Assembly (NCBI GenBank): GCA_045862995.1
Contig: BTVX01000001.1
Span: 1-64,000, forward strand
Source: UBA2387 sp019454665
GTDB taxonomy: Bacteria > Armatimonadota > Fimbriimonadia > Fimbriimonadales > Fimbriimonadaceae
Length of the DNA stretch: 64,000 nucleotides
Direction of reading: 5' to 3'
The first letter of the stretch is position 1, and the number at the start of each line of letters is the position of its first letter. Position numbers and translations under genes: made by a program. Shown piece by piece: positions 8,812-18,187 of this stretch. The notes under the pieces are model-generated. The model saw only the letters and a list, made by a program, of their open reading frames with translations. It ran no database searches and had not been told where the DNA came from.

Positions 8812-11076
8812 TCAGCGGGGCGCGATCACGTGGCCGTAGCCGCACCCGTTCTGACCAGGATCGGGGAATGGGCCGAGCCCATCAATCATGATCCCAGCCG
8901 GCGTGGCCGCGTGCATGTGCCAATAATCGCAGAACGGCGGGTGGGGGCCCCAGATCGCATAGCCGGTGATGCGGTCGGAGCGGATTCTCTCGCCCTTCGA
9001 GAAGCGCTTGATGCCCCCGAGAACGAGGTCGTAATCCAGCGTGACCTCCTGATGGACGCGCACCGTGATTTCGGCCCGCAGGTCGTTGTGGTTGTCTATG
9101 GCCGCGATCAGTGCCACGCCGATGTTCTGTCCGATGATCGTCACGTTGCGCGACGTGACGCTCGGCTCGAAAACGATGCTTGCGGGGTTGGGCTGGGCGA
9201 TGCCGTTGTCGGTCGAGCCCAACACCGCCGACGACGCCCCGCCGACCACGGCACCCGTTCGATTGAGTTGAACGGTGGCCGTTGCGCCGACCGCGATGTC
9301 TATCGTGGTTTGGCTGAACTGAAGCTGGGAACCCACGGTGATCGTGCCCGTCGCTTCGAACCGCTCACCCGTTCCCGCTCGCCCCGAGATGGTGTACGTC
9401 GTCGCTCCTTGCGCGACTCCCACGAACGTGACGGGCAAACTGGCCGTATCGCCTTGGAACAAGACGTTCGGTGTGCCTTGCAACGTGGCGATGGACGTGT
9501 TGGCGACCGTGATGGTGGCTTCCAGATAGGGCCCACTGGGCAAGCCCGAGGGTCGGGGGATGTTCACCGTCGCCGTCAGCCCGACCTGCACGATGCCGAC
9601 GCCGGGCACCGTTGGCCATGGGGTGGCGTCGGTCTGGCCGATTCCGGCTGCGACCGGGTCCGAGGCAAGCATGGTCTCGTCTTTGGAGTGTTGCTTGCAC
9701 CAGGCGGCCGCTTCGCGGAACGAGACGAACCCGTCTCCGTTGCGGTCGGCTCGCGAGTCTTGGATGCACTTGAGGAACTCGCGCGTGTAGACGCCGTCCT
9801 GCCACTCCGAATCGTCGTTGTAGGTGGAGAACGCCAGTTTGTCGTCGTTGGCCGCCGTGACGATCTCGCCGGTCAAGCCGAGATTCTGGAACGGTTCGAT
9901 CGCGGCGGCACTGTGGCACGCGTCAATCATCACGCAGACCTCGGCGATGCCTTGAAGAGCCCGCGCGAGGTGGTCGTAGTACATCAGTTCCGTCTGGCCA
10001 TCGCGGCCTTCCATGACCATCCCGAGCTTTTCGCCGTGGCCGCTGTAGTAGAAGTAGACCTTTTTGTAGCCCTTGGACTTGATGTCCTCGATCATCAGCT
10101 TGGTGAGGCCGGGCGAAACGGGGCGGAACTCGGCGCGCATGTTGGATTCGGGCACGCGGCCGCTGTCGCGCAGGAAGTTGCGCATGGCGATGGCGTCGAG
10201 CCGGGAACCCTCGCAGTCGGGACCGGTGACGATCACCGCGCCGACTTCGGCGGGGTCGTGGGGCCCGCCGCCACGCCGCGAGATCGCGGAAGCGTGGGTG
10301 ACTTCGTTTCCGAAGTTCCAGTCGGCCGGCACCATGGCGCGAACGACTCCGGCGGATTCGATGCCGGGGTAGTACTGGGATGGCTGGACCTGCGCGCGGT
10401 CCACGAAGCCCGCCGCGTTGTCCGTGGCATCCAGGACGACGATTCGCGTGGGGTGCGCGAATCGGGCCCCGGGCCTATCGTCCACCCAAAAGAGCCAACT
10501 CGGACCGCTTCCACCGCGCGCCGCCAGGGGCGGCGCGGCTCCGCCGTGGGCATAAAGGTGAACCCGGTCGTCCGGCCCCAGCAGGGCGGGTCCGTGGACG
10601 CGGGAGCCGTTCGTGCCGAACTTGTTGCGGACGGCCTCGGTGGCGTCGGCGCCCGTCAGCGGAGGCGGGGCCATCGCGGTCACGGTCACTGCCACGGTGC
10701 CTTCCTCGCCCGTGCCGAGGTCGGTCACGCTGACGAGCGTGCAGCCATCGGGCAGGCCCGTGAGCGTGGCCGAAAACGCGCCCGACCCATCGGTCGCGCC
10801 CTCGAACATCTGGTGGCCTTCGGCGCCCTCGCCGCGCGCCACGCCCGCCGGGCCGACCACGCGGACCCGGCGTCCCGAAAGCGGCCGCCCGTTGGCATCC
10901 GCCAGGCGCACCGTGATCGGGGCGTCGGCGCCGGGAGCGATCACCATCCCGTTCTGGGCGCTGGAGAACACGATGCCGTCTCCGCCATCCCGGCCCGTCA
11001 GGCCGGAGCCGCCGCACCCCGCGGCAACGAGTAGGGCGGAGCACAACGTCAGAAGGGTCGTTCGGCAGGTGTTCAT
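8812..11076 (-). CDS. Caspase-like (clan CD) lipoprotein with Ig-like repeats
   Basis: 754-aa exported lipoprotein (lipobox LVAAGC, Cys21). Residues 30-135 form an Ig/CNA-B-like domain. Residues 275-470 form a caspase-hemoglobinase fold, with the catalytic His347 in YYSGHGEKL and Cys387 in MIDACHSAA, as in metacaspases and C13/C14 peptidases. Residues 444-455 (DRNGDGFVSFRE) match a calcium-binding EF-hand loop inside that domain. The C-terminal 280 residues are further beta-sandwich repeats. Predicted role: cell-surface cysteine peptidase, possibly Ca-activated. The start is the ATG at 11076; the much longer upstream open frame overlaps real genes on the other strand and is not coding. Confidence 0.85.
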   Translation of the reverse strand: MNTCRTTLLTLCSALLVAAGCGGSGLTGRDGGDGIVFSSAQNGMVIAPGADAPITVRLADANGRPLSGRRVRVVGPAGVARGEGAEGHQMFEGATDGSGAFSATLTGLPDGCTLVSVTDLGTGEEGTVAVTVTAMAPPPLTGADATEAVRNKFGTNGSRVHGPALLGPDDRVHLYAHGGAAPPLAARGGSGPSWLFWVDDRPGARFAHPTRIVVLDATDNAAGFVDRAQVQPSQYYPGIESAGVVRAMVPADWNFGNEVTHASAISRRGGGPHDPAEVGAVIVTGPDCEGSRLDAIAMRNFLRDSGRVPESNMRAEFRPVSPGLTKLMIEDIKSKGYKKVYFYYSGHGEKLGMVMEGRDGQTELMYYDHLARALQGIAEVCVMIDACHSAAAIEPFQNLGLTGEIVTAANDDKLAFSTYNDDSEWQDGVYTREFLKCIQDSRADRNGDGFVSFREAAAWCKQHSKDETMLASDPVAAGIGQTDATPWPTVPGVGIVQVGLTATVNIPRPSGLPSGPYLEATITVANTSIATLQGTPNVLFQGDTASLPVTFVGVAQGATTYTISGRAGTGERFEATGTITVGSQLQFSQTTIDIAVGATATVQLNRTGAVVGGASSAVLGSTDNGIAQPNPASIVFEPSVTSRNVTIIGQNIGVALIAAIDNHNDLRAEITVRVHQEVTLDYDLVLGGIKRFSKGERIRSDRITGYAIWGPHPPFCDYWHMHAATPAGIMIDGLGPFPDPGQNGCGYGHVIAPR

Positions 11077-11220
11077 CGCTCTGAGAACCAGTCTAACACG
11101 ACATCTTGGATTGCGGACACGGGTTTTTGCGCTGCTTGCCTGAACTCTTGGGGGCCCAGGGCTCGGTTCTGCGGGGGCTCCCTGTGCCATAATGAATCTT
11201 CGCGTCCAACGCCAGCCAAG

Positions 11221-13041
11221 GTGTCTCATTTGTCTACCGAACTCAAACTGAAGCCAGAAGAATCGAAGGGCCGAGCCTATGTGGACCGGCTGCTGCTCGA
11301 CCAACTCGCCGACCTGGAAGCCGTTGTCAAACTGGGCGAAATCGCTCAGCGCCTGAGCGACCGGGGAATCGGACTCGGCGCCGTGCGCTCCTTGTTGGCC
11401 TCGAATCCCGCGCGGTTCGCTTACCACGAGCGCCGCTGGCTCCCCGCGTCTCGGCTCGAATCGCTCGGTCGCCCTTTGGCCGAGGCGATGCGGCTGGTTG
11501 TCGGCAAGTACGGCGGACCGTTGACTCTGGCGAAGGTGGTTTCCGAGCTGGCGCGGACTCGCCCCGCCGCCAAGAACCTCGAAGTCGAAGTGCGGCGTAT
11601 CGCCACTTACGACCCCTTGTTCATTCTGCTGGGAGACGAGCGGCTCTGCCTTTCGGAGTGGGCCTTCCTTGGCAAGGACCTGACCATCGAGCGGGCCTTC
11701 AAGCTGAATGGCGTCAGTTCCGAAGACGTCGAGGCTGTTCGGAAGAAACTCGGCGACTTCGATTGGCGGGCTCAGGACGCCATCGAGAAGGCGGTCAAGT
11801 TGTGCTCCCCGGTTTCGATCAAAGCTCTTGGAGCCGCCGCTTGGCTCGATCTCAACCCGCAAGACCCGCGCTCGACCCTGGTGTTCGACGACGAGGCGTT
11901 CTTCAGCAAGGCGCTCGCCATTCCGGGTTATGTGTTCGTCGAAGGCGACTTGATGCCTGAGAAGGACGCGCCGAAGTGGATCGCCGCCGCCATGCGCGTG
12001 GCCGAGAAACTGGTCGCGCAGATCGAGGTCGAAGACGCCGCTCCGATTGATGTCAAGGACGAAGACGTCGAGCGGATGGTCAACCTGGTCAAGTCCTCGG
12101 ACAAGACCGTGACCGGCACGCGCTTGCTCGAAGATTTCTACGAGATCACGGCGGCGAACCGAACCTTCCCCGACGACCTCTCGAACCTGATGGAGGCGCT
12201 GACCACGCGCAGCGACATCTGGTGGGTCGGTGGCGACCGCTTCCGCAAACCCAACTCGGCCCCGGACTTCGTGTTCAGCGTGCCCGAGGTCTTCCAGTTC
12301 GCGCCGAGCAGCGTGATGGACGAAGAGGGCGAGCCCGTGGACGTCGAACTCGACGACGACGGACTGAGCAGCACGCTCCGGAAGCTCTTGGTTCACCCGC
12401 TGGCGACCGACGTGCTGGACGAGGAGATTCTGCCGCAGCCCAAGACCATGCCGCCGCAAATCCGGCTGGTCCTGAAGTCGCTGCACCGCGAACTCGGCAC
12501 GTTCCCCATGTGCCAGATCCCAACCGGCTGGCTCGACGCCAAACCCAGCGTTCAGGAACTCATTCTTGTGGACGGCAACGGGCGGGAACTGCAGGTGTGG
12601 GCCAACCACGAGGCGCGGTTGCTGTTCGGTTTCATTGACTGGTGGTACGAGCAGGCGACCGAGAGCGGCGCCGTGTTCACGCTCACCAAGACGGGCAAGC
12701 CCAACGTGCTCGAGTTCGAGTGGCTCGATCAGCCGGACCCCGTGCTTTACATGACCTCCCAGCGCATGGAAGAACTGCGCGAACTGCAGGCCAACGCCGA
12801 GGGCAAGAGCACGCTCGCCTTGCTCATCGAAGTCATGGCGCACTGGCCGAAGGGCGCGGACTTCTTCGCGATCCTCGCGCACCTCAACGTCGTCCGCCGG
12901 ACCTCGCGCCGCATGGTGGCCTCGCTGCTCAGCAGCTACCAGTGCTTCCACCAGCGCTCGGGCTCCCCGCTCTGGCACTTCGACCCCAAGAAGGTCGAGC
13001 TCGGCTTCGACAAGACCAAGAAGCGGTTCGTCCGCAAGTAA
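11221..13041 (+). CDS. Unrecognised 606-aa protein with winged-helix-like N terminus
   Basis: Soluble protein with no signal peptide or membrane segment. The N-terminal 60-120 residues (LGEIAQRLSDRGIGLGAVRSLL, then VVSELARTRP) read like tandem helix-turn-helix or HARE/HTH-like modules, and a similar helix-rich module recurs near the C terminus (FFAILAHLNVVRRTSRR). The middle is acidic. No catalytic motif seen. The start is GTG at 11221. It lies directly upstream of rpsT. Function unknown; a DNA/RNA-binding role is a guess from the helical modules. Confidence 0.75.
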   Translation: MSHLSTELKLKPEESKGRAYVDRLLLDQLADLEAVVKLGEIAQRLSDRGIGLGAVRSLLASNPARFAYHERRWLPASRLESLGRPLAEAMRLVVGKYGGPLTLAKVVSELARTRPAAKNLEVEVRRIATYDPLFILLGDERLCLSEWAFLGKDLTIERAFKLNGVSSEDVEAVRKKLGDFDWRAQDAIEKAVKLCSPVSIKALGAAAWLDLNPQDPRSTLVFDDEAFFSKALAIPGYVFVEGDLMPEKDAPKWIAAAMRVAEKLVAQIEVEDAAPIDVKDEDVERMVNLVKSSDKTVTGTRLLEDFYEITAANRTFPDDLSNLMEALTTRSDIWWVGGDRFRKPNSAPDFVFSVPEVFQFAPSSVMDEEGEPVDVELDDDGLSSTLRKLLVHPLATDVLDEEILPQPKTMPPQIRLVLKSLHRELGTFPMCQIPTGWLDAKPSVQELILVDGNGRELQVWANHEARLLFGFIDWWYEQATESGAVFTLTKTGKPNVLEFEWLDQPDPVLYMTSQRMEELRELQANAEGKSTLALLIEVMAHWPKGADFFAILAHLNVVRRTSRRMVASLLSSYQCFHQRSGSPLWHFDPKKVELGFDKTKKRFVRK

Positions 13042-13074
13042 CATCGGGTACATTCTCTCCCCAGAACAAACGCT

Positions 13075-13329
13075 ATGGCGAATCTGAAATCCAGCAAGAA
13101 AGATCTGAAGCGCAGCGAAAAGGCGCGCCTCCGCAACCAGAGCACCAAGAGCGCGCTCAAGACGTTCGTGAAGAAGGCCCGCTCGGCCGATGCCGACACG
13201 TCGCCCGACGCCGTCGCTGCGGCCGTCAAGGCGCTTGACAAGGCCGTTCAGCGGGGAATCATCCACAAGAACCAGGCGGCGCGGCGCAAGTCCCGGTTGA
13301 TGAAGGCCGTCAACGCCAAGGGTTCCTAA
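13075..13329 (+). CDS. rpsT: 30S ribosomal protein S20
   Basis: 84-aa basic, all-helical protein that binds 16S rRNA. The N terminus MANLKSSKKDLKRSEKA and the C-terminal IHKNQAARRKSRLMK are diagnostic of bS20. Size is normal. It is a single-gene unit following the 606-aa gene by 33 bp; a TACATT hexamer at about 13049 may be its own promoter. Confidence 0.97.
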   Translation: MANLKSSKKDLKRSEKARLRNQSTKSALKTFVKKARSADADTSPDAVAAAVKALDKAVQRGIIHKNQAARRKSRLMKAVNAKGS

Positions 13330-13366
13330 CCGAGCCCTCACGGGTGATCGGCATCGGAGTCCCACC

Positions 13367-14575
13367 GTGACTGAAGCCGAACTGCGACGACGAGTCGAGA
13401 CGGCTGAAACGGACGCCGTTGAGTTCACCTCCACCACTCGCGATCGCGACAAGTTCTGCGAGACAGTCTGCGCTTTTGCCAACGACCTGGCCAATCGGGG
13501 GAAGCCAGGTCTCTTGGTTATCGGCGTTGATAACGACGGCATGCCCTGCGGCATCAAGCTGGATGACGCCTTCATGGCAGGCCTAGGGGCCATCCGGAGC
13601 GACGGCAACATCCTGCCATTGCCCTCCATCTCCATCCAGAAGGTTGAAACGTCTGCTGGCGATGTCGCGGTAGTCGAAGTGCAGCCCTCGCAACAACCCC
13701 CGGTCAGGTATCGGGGCCGGGTCTACGTACGGATCGGACCACGGAGAGGCATCGCGACCGAACAAGAAGAGCGGGCGCTGTCCGAGAGACGGGTCTCGCG
13801 CTCTCTCACGTTCGATGCTCAAACCTGTCACGAGGCCGCCCTCTCCGACTTGAATCTGGGGTTGTTCCTCAACGATTATCGCGTGGTTGCCTTGGCCCCG
13901 GAAATCATCGAGGAGAACCACCGAGACGTTAAGGAACAACTTGCGTCGCTTCGATTCTTCGATTTGCAGGCGGACCGTCCCACCCATGCGGGCGTCCTTC
14001 TGTTCGCCAAGGACCCCACCTACTTCTTGCCGGGCGCATACGTGCAGTTCCTACGCGTCAATGGTTCCAGCTTGGCCGACGAGGTGGTCAACGAGCGGCT
14101 CATGAAGGGCGACCTGATCTCTCTGTTGCGGAACTTGGACGCCATCATCGACGCCCATAGGCTTCAGTACCCGATCCCCCTCACGACGTTGCGAGAACGC
14201 ATCGTCGAGTCGTTCCCCGCTGTGGCGGTTCGCGAACTGACGCTCAACGCGATCATGCACCGCGACTATCAGTCAACCGCGCCGTTGCGAGTGACCTGGT
14301 ACAACGACCGCATCGAAATCCAGAGCCCTGGCGGGCTCTATGCCGAGGCTTCGCCCGAGAACTTTCCACGACAGACGAGTTACCGCAACCCCGTGGTCGC
14401 CGAAGCGTTGCGCAATCTCGGGTATGTCAACCGCTACGGCCGTGGCGTCATCCGGTCGCAGGAGGCCCTTCGGGAGAACGGAAGTCCTCCGGCCGAGTTC
14501 GAGTTCGATCGAGGCTTTTTTCTGGCTGTTCTTCGCAAGCATCCGGACTCGCCTACCCTTTCAGGTCGAGCCTGA
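13367..14575 (+). CDS. AlbA_2 domain ATP-binding transcriptional regulator-like protein
   Basis: 402-aa protein with an N-terminal AlbA_2 (divergent AAA-4) domain, residues 15-140: the VEFTSTTRD start, CAFANDLANRGKPGLLVIGVDNDG and the VRIGPRRG segment are typical. A C-terminal GHKL-like ATP-binding region follows (VRELTLNAIMHRDY, IEIQSPGG, YRNPVVAEALRNLGYVNRYGRG). Such proteins are often accessory or phage-related regulators with no defined target. GTG start. Its 3' end overlaps the convergent GNAT gene by 23 bp. Confidence 0.85.
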   Translation: MTEAELRRRVETAETDAVEFTSTTRDRDKFCETVCAFANDLANRGKPGLLVIGVDNDGMPCGIKLDDAFMAGLGAIRSDGNILPLPSISIQKVETSAGDVAVVEVQPSQQPPVRYRGRVYVRIGPRRGIATEQEERALSERRVSRSLTFDAQTCHEAALSDLNLGLFLNDYRVVALAPEIIEENHRDVKEQLASLRFFDLQADRPTHAGVLLFAKDPTYFLPGAYVQFLRVNGSSLADEVVNERLMKGDLISLLRNLDAIIDAHRLQYPIPLTTLRERIVESFPAVAVRELTLNAIMHRDYQSTAPLRVTWYNDRIEIQSPGGLYAEASPENFPRQTSYRNPVVAEALRNLGYVNRYGRGVIRSQEALRENGSPPAEFEFDRGFFLAVLRKHPDSPTLSGRA

Positions 14576-15089
14576 ATCCCCACTCCCAACACTTGTCGGG
14601 GTCCTCTTCCAGGATGCGGTCGCCGACGCGTTCGGCTCCGTACCGCTCGTAGACCCGGTGCGCTTCAAGCAAGCGCTTGTCGCTCCAAATCTCCATTTGG
14701 GTACGCCCCAGTTCCCTGGCCGTCTCGATCACTCGGGTCAACAACGCCCGCCCGACGCCCTGGCTCCGCCACTCGGGCAAGACATACCAGCGCTCGAGCG
14801 AACAGTCCGAGGCCGCGACGCGGGGCTTCCCTTCCACTTGCGCCACCGAACCCGGGTCACCGGGCAGACGCTCGAACAATTCCAACGCCCCGGTCCCGAC
14901 GATGCCGCACGACGCCTCGGCCACCCAGAACCGGTGCCCCGCATCCAGATAGTGACCTGAGAGGTCGTAAAGGTCGGCGCAGTAGCCATCCTCTTCCCAC
15001 GCAAAGCCGAACTCGTCGTAGACCGTGCGGATGACGGCGACCACACCCGACTCGTCGCCGGTGCGCGCTTCCCTGACCTCGAATGACAC
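14553..15089 (-). CDS. GNAT-family N-acetyltransferase
   Basis: 178-aa acetyl-CoA-dependent acetyltransferase. Motif A is VLPEWRSQGVGRALL (acetyl-CoA pyrophosphate-binding loop); the C-terminal HRVYERYGAERVG is motif B. Substrate unknown. GTG start at 15089 with a CACAAT hexamer ending 6 nt upstream, the same leaderless layout seen for many genes in this window. Divergent from ku, with about 58 bp between the two starts. Confidence 0.88.
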   Translation of the reverse strand: MSFEVREARTGDESGVVAVIRTVYDEFGFAWEEDGYCADLYDLSGHYLDAGHRFWVAEASCGIVGTGALELFERLPGDPGSVAQVEGKPRVAASDCSLERWYVLPEWRSQGVGRALLTRVIETARELGRTQMEIWSDKRLLEAHRVYERYGAERVGDRILEEDPDKCWEWGFRLDLKG

Positions 15090-15095
15090 GGGAGA

Positions 15096-15101
15096 ATTGT
15101 G
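15096..15101 (-). promoter_or_regulatory. -10 element of GNAT gene
   Basis: CACAAT on the minus strand, 6 nt before the GTG at 15089. Confidence 0.4.
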
Positions 15102-15147
15102 GCACAGCTAGACAAACGTATGCTATCATGGCTCGACAGGAAACGCC

Positions 15148-15936
15148 ATGGCAGCACGATCCATCTGGAACGGAGTCATCAGCTTCGGGCTCGTCACGAT
15201 CCCGGTGAAGCTCTTCACCGCCACGCGCTCGCACGACATCAGCTTGAACCAACTGCACAAAGAGACCAACAGCCGGATCAAGTACAAGAAGTGGTCGCCG
15301 GTGGCCGACCGAGAGGTGACGGACGACGAGATCGTGAAGGCCTACGAGTACGCCAAGAACCAGTACGTGGTGCTCGACGAAGCCGACTTGGAGGAGCTAC
15401 CCGTGCCCTCGAAGCGGACGGTCGAAGTGTCTACGTTCGTCAAGGCCGAGCAAATCGACCCGATCTACTACGACAAGGCGTACTATCTGGAGCCCGAGGA
15501 GGTCGGCGCCAAGCCGTATGCCCTGCTGAAGAAGGTCCTCGAAGACAAGCAAGTGGTCGCCCTCGGCAAGATCACGCTCCGCCAGAAGGAGGTGCTCTGC
15601 TCGATCCGATCCAACGGACGACTTTTGCTCTTGGAGATGCTCCACTACCCCGACGAGGTCGCGGTGCCTGCGGAGGCCGATTACTCCAAGGTCGAAGTGA
15701 GCGAGCTGGAGGCCACGATGGCCGAGAAGCTGGTGGACCTGCTGCAAGGCGAGTTCGACCCCAGCCGGTACAAGGACGCCTATCGCGAGGCGCTCATGGA
15801 GCGGATCCAAGCCAAGCTGGCCGGCCAGCAAGTGGTCACCGCCGAGGTCGCCGAGCAGCCCGCGACGGTCATCAACCTGATGGACGCGCTCAAGCAGAGC
15901 ATCGAAGCCGCCAAGCAGAAGGCCGAATCGGCCTAG
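15148..15936 (+). CDS. ku: Non-homologous end-joining protein Ku
   Basis: 262-aa bacterial Ku, the homodimeric ring that binds DNA double-strand ends and recruits LigD. The N terminus RSIWNGVISFGLVTIPVKLF and the LLLLEMLHYPDEV segment are diagnostic. The C-terminal tail is short and Lys-containing (QSIEAAKQKAESA). An AGGAAA ribosome binding site precedes the ATG. No ligD is adjacent; the partner ligase must be elsewhere or absent. Confidence 0.96.
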   Translation: MAARSIWNGVISFGLVTIPVKLFTATRSHDISLNQLHKETNSRIKYKKWSPVADREVTDDEIVKAYEYAKNQYVVLDEADLEELPVPSKRTVEVSTFVKAEQIDPIYYDKAYYLEPEEVGAKPYALLKKVLEDKQVVALGKITLRQKEVLCSIRSNGRLLLLEMLHYPDEVAVPAEADYSKVEVSELEATMAEKLVDLLQGEFDPSRYKDAYREALMERIQAKLAGQQVVTAEVAEQPATVINLMDALKQSIEAAKQKAESA

Positions 15937-15964
15937 GCCTACGGACCCAACCCCTTGATCCGGG

Positions 15965-15970
15965 TAAACC
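15965..15970 (+). promoter_or_regulatory. -10 element of GH5 gene
   Basis: TAAACC hexamer 6 nt before the ATG at 15977; leaderless layout. Confidence 0.4.
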
Positions 15971-15976
15971 TGCGGC

Positions 15977-17071
15977 ATGACGACACTGGCGTTGTTGGCT
16001 CTTGGCGTTTTGAATGCTCCCGTGCTGGAGGCGGTGCCGCCCGCGAGGCTGGAAAGGCTTTCGAAGGGAGCGAACGTCTGCCGCTGGTTCCGGTACCCGG
16101 TCAACGACAACGTCGGGCACTACATGGCCTACATTTCCGACCCCGAAATGAAGGCGATGCGAGCGATGGGGTTGCGGCACGTCCGCCTCACCATCCATCC
16201 GCAGCACGTCTTTTACGCCCGCGACGGGGAGATCGTCGAGTCCAAGTGGATGCACATCATGAACGCGGTGGACCGGTTCATCGAGCATGACCTGGCCGTG
16301 CTGTTCGACATCCACAACGAGGATCAGGCCGCCATCCAGACAAAGGAGTGGCAGGACAGCTTCGTGAAGTTTTGGGACACGGCCAGCAAGCGACTCGCGG
16401 CGAAGAACCCCGAGATGCTCTTCTTGGAGTTCGTGAACGAGCCCGTGTTCGACGGCCGCGAGGCCGAGTGGTTCGCGTTGCAGGAGCGGTTGCACGCGGT
16501 GATCCGCAAGAACGCCCCCAACCACACCTTGATGGCCACTGGCCCCAACTGGGGCGGCATTGACGGCTTGCGCAAGTTGACGCCGCTCAAGGACGGCAAC
16601 GTGGTCTATTCGTTCCACTGCTACGAGCCGTTCCCCTTCACCCACCAAGGCGCCACGTGGTCGAGCGAGAACGTCAAGCCTCTGCGCAACGTGCCGTACC
16701 CGTCATCGCCGGAGGCGGTCGCGCCGCTGTTGGCCGGCCTGCCACAGGATGCGCGCGAGACCCTGGCGTGGTATGGAGAGGAGCGCTGGGGCCGCAAGAA
16801 GCTGTCGGAGCGTTTCGGCCAGGCGATCGAGTGGGGCAAGAAGCACGGGGTGCCGCTCTACTGCGGCGAGTTCGGCGTCTTCCCGCCCTACGCTCCCGAG
16901 GCGTCTCGCGCGGCTTGGTTCAAGGACTTTGGCGAGATTCTGGCTGAGAACAAGGTGGGCTGGTCCGTTTGGGGCTGGGACGAGGGCTTTGGCCTGAACC
17001 GGCAGATGAAGGACGGGAAGCCGGTCTGGGACGCCGTGGTGGCTCGGTCGTTGGGTCTGAAGGCTCCGTAA
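15977..17071 (+). CDS. Glycoside hydrolase family 5-like (cellulase-type) protein
   Basis: 364-aa (beta/alpha)8 glycosidase with two catalytic glutamates at expected places: the acid/base Glu in LEFVNEPV and the nucleophile Glu in LYCGEFGVFPP. The HVRLTIHPQ and VYSFHCYEPF segments are further GH5 landmarks. A hydrophobic N terminus (LALLALGVLNAPVLEA) suggests export. Likely hydrolyses a beta-1,4-linked plant or microbial glucan; exact substrate unknown. Monocistronic. Confidence 0.88.
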   Translation: MTTLALLALGVLNAPVLEAVPPARLERLSKGANVCRWFRYPVNDNVGHYMAYISDPEMKAMRAMGLRHVRLTIHPQHVFYARDGEIVESKWMHIMNAVDRFIEHDLAVLFDIHNEDQAAIQTKEWQDSFVKFWDTASKRLAAKNPEMLFLEFVNEPVFDGREAEWFALQERLHAVIRKNAPNHTLMATGPNWGGIDGLRKLTPLKDGNVVYSFHCYEPFPFTHQGATWSSENVKPLRNVPYPSSPEAVAPLLAGLPQDARETLAWYGEERWGRKKLSERFGQAIEWGKKHGVPLYCGEFGVFPPYAPEASRAAWFKDFGEILAENKVGWSVWGWDEGFGLNRQMKDGKPVWDAVVARSLGLKAP

Positions 17072-17072
17072 G

Positions 17073-17930
17073 TCATCGCGGGTCGTAGGGAATCGAGCTC
17101 GGCTCAATGGGCACTAGGGGCAGATTGCGCAACTCCAACAACCGACTGACGCCAGAGGTCAGATGGTGCCGGTAGAACTCGTCACCTGATAGTCTTGACA
17201 ACTGCCATCCTGGACCGATGATCACCTTGGTTGGTACCAGCGATGCCTTGGCAAGATCCACGATGTCGCAATATGGCACCAATCGGCCCCTTGACTCCCT
17301 GAAAAGCACATCTCCAGGCGAGCAGAATTTTAGAATCCTATATTCCTGTTCAGACTCAAATCCACGGTGTTTCATGAAACTTGCTGCAGCCACTAAAGCC
17401 TTTTTCACCTCATCCCTGGCATCGTTCTTCCTCAATTTGCTCAGAACCTTATAAGCAAATGCCTTCTGCTTCTTGTCTCCATAGATAACGAACCCGCGAA
17501 TGTCACCAATTCGGTCCAAGTCCCCTAGAGAACACACCACCGAGCAACCCATGCCATCGCTGGCATATCCGCGCCATTGTCCTAAGTCATCGTGTTCGGC
17601 ACTGAAGCTGACCTGGAATGCGTCCGACTCAACTGAACCTTGGGTCTTCAGGAGCTCCACGATCACCCCGCGTACGAATTCGGAAGACCTCGGCTTCATA
17701 TTGGCAACCGAATCGAGAACTTGCAGACCATGCGAGAGTTCCTCGCGGTCATTCAGAAACTGCACAGGAGTAGCCCAGAGCGACTCGATACCCTTGGCAC
17801 CCGAAGGAATCAGCTTGGGCAAACTGGCAATGGATGTATAGTGAGCCACGCTCACTACATTGCCGCGGGAGGGCAACCACGCTTGAACCGTCGGCAACAA
17901 GCCAGGAGAAAGACCACTAGTGTGACTCAA
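17073..17930 (-). CDS. DUF2971-like protein
   Basis: 285-aa soluble protein matching the DUF2971 pattern: an N-terminal HYTS motif, WATPVQFLNDREEL, the SFSAEHDDLGQWRGYA segment with a following G-x-G/C pocket, and a late VIIGPGW. The biochemical role of the family is not established. The TTG start at 17930 overlaps the stop of the upstream 84-aa gene (TTGA), supporting this start and translational coupling; a GTG at VVSVAHYTS is the alternative. Base composition is clearly less GC-rich than the neighbours, suggesting transfer. Confidence 0.78.
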   Translation of the reverse strand: MSHTSGLSPGLLPTVQAWLPSRGNVVSVAHYTSIASLPKLIPSGAKGIESLWATPVQFLNDREELSHGLQVLDSVANMKPRSSEFVRGVIVELLKTQGSVESDAFQVSFSAEHDDLGQWRGYASDGMGCSVVCSLGDLDRIGDIRGFVIYGDKKQKAFAYKVLSKLRKNDARDEVKKALVAAASFMKHRGFESEQEYRILKFCSPGDVLFRESRGRLVPYCDIVDLAKASLVPTKVIIGPGWQLSRLSGDEFYRHHLTSGVSRLLELRNLPLVPIEPSSIPYDPR

Positions 17931-18181
17931 CCGACCAAGCCCTTCCGCGCCTCTTTCTGGGTGAGTGGGATAAGTACACCAAGGTTGGCCACACGCAGGC
18001 CAAGTGGCGTGCGAACCTTTGCATCGACTTCGCGATAGCGCTCCTCTGGGGCCAGGTTCTCAAACCCGCCCCAGATGATGTAGCCCCAAATCCGGTGGGA
18101 CGATTCGCGCTTCAACTGTGTTTCGGCACCTTCAAAGGCCCTTGACACCGCTTTCCTAATCTCATCTTCAGTGATCAGCAT
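17927..18181 (-). CDS. Small unrecognised protein coupled to DUF2971 gene
   Basis: 84-aa charged protein (MLITEDEIRKAVSRAFEG..., later WGYIIWGGFENLAPEERY). Helical N terminus; no membrane segment or metal motif. ATG start with a TATACT hexamer ending 6 nt upstream (18188-18193). The stop overlaps the next start by 4 bp. The pair forms a compact two-gene cassette of unknown function, possibly a defence or toxin-antitoxin-like unit; this is speculation from architecture only. Confidence 0.7.
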   Translation of the reverse strand: MLITEDEIRKAVSRAFEGAETQLKRESSHRIWGYIIWGGFENLAPEERYREVDAKVRTPLGLRVANLGVLIPLTQKEARKGLVG

Positions 18182-18187
18182 ACACTG

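Noticed and set aside
11077..13635. Very long minus-strand open frame extending upstream of the caspase-like lipoprotein
   Set aside because: It runs antisense through the 606-aa gene and rpsT, with Arg/Val/Gly/Leu-rich low-complexity composition typical of high-GC shadow frames. A clean lipoprotein start exists at 11076.
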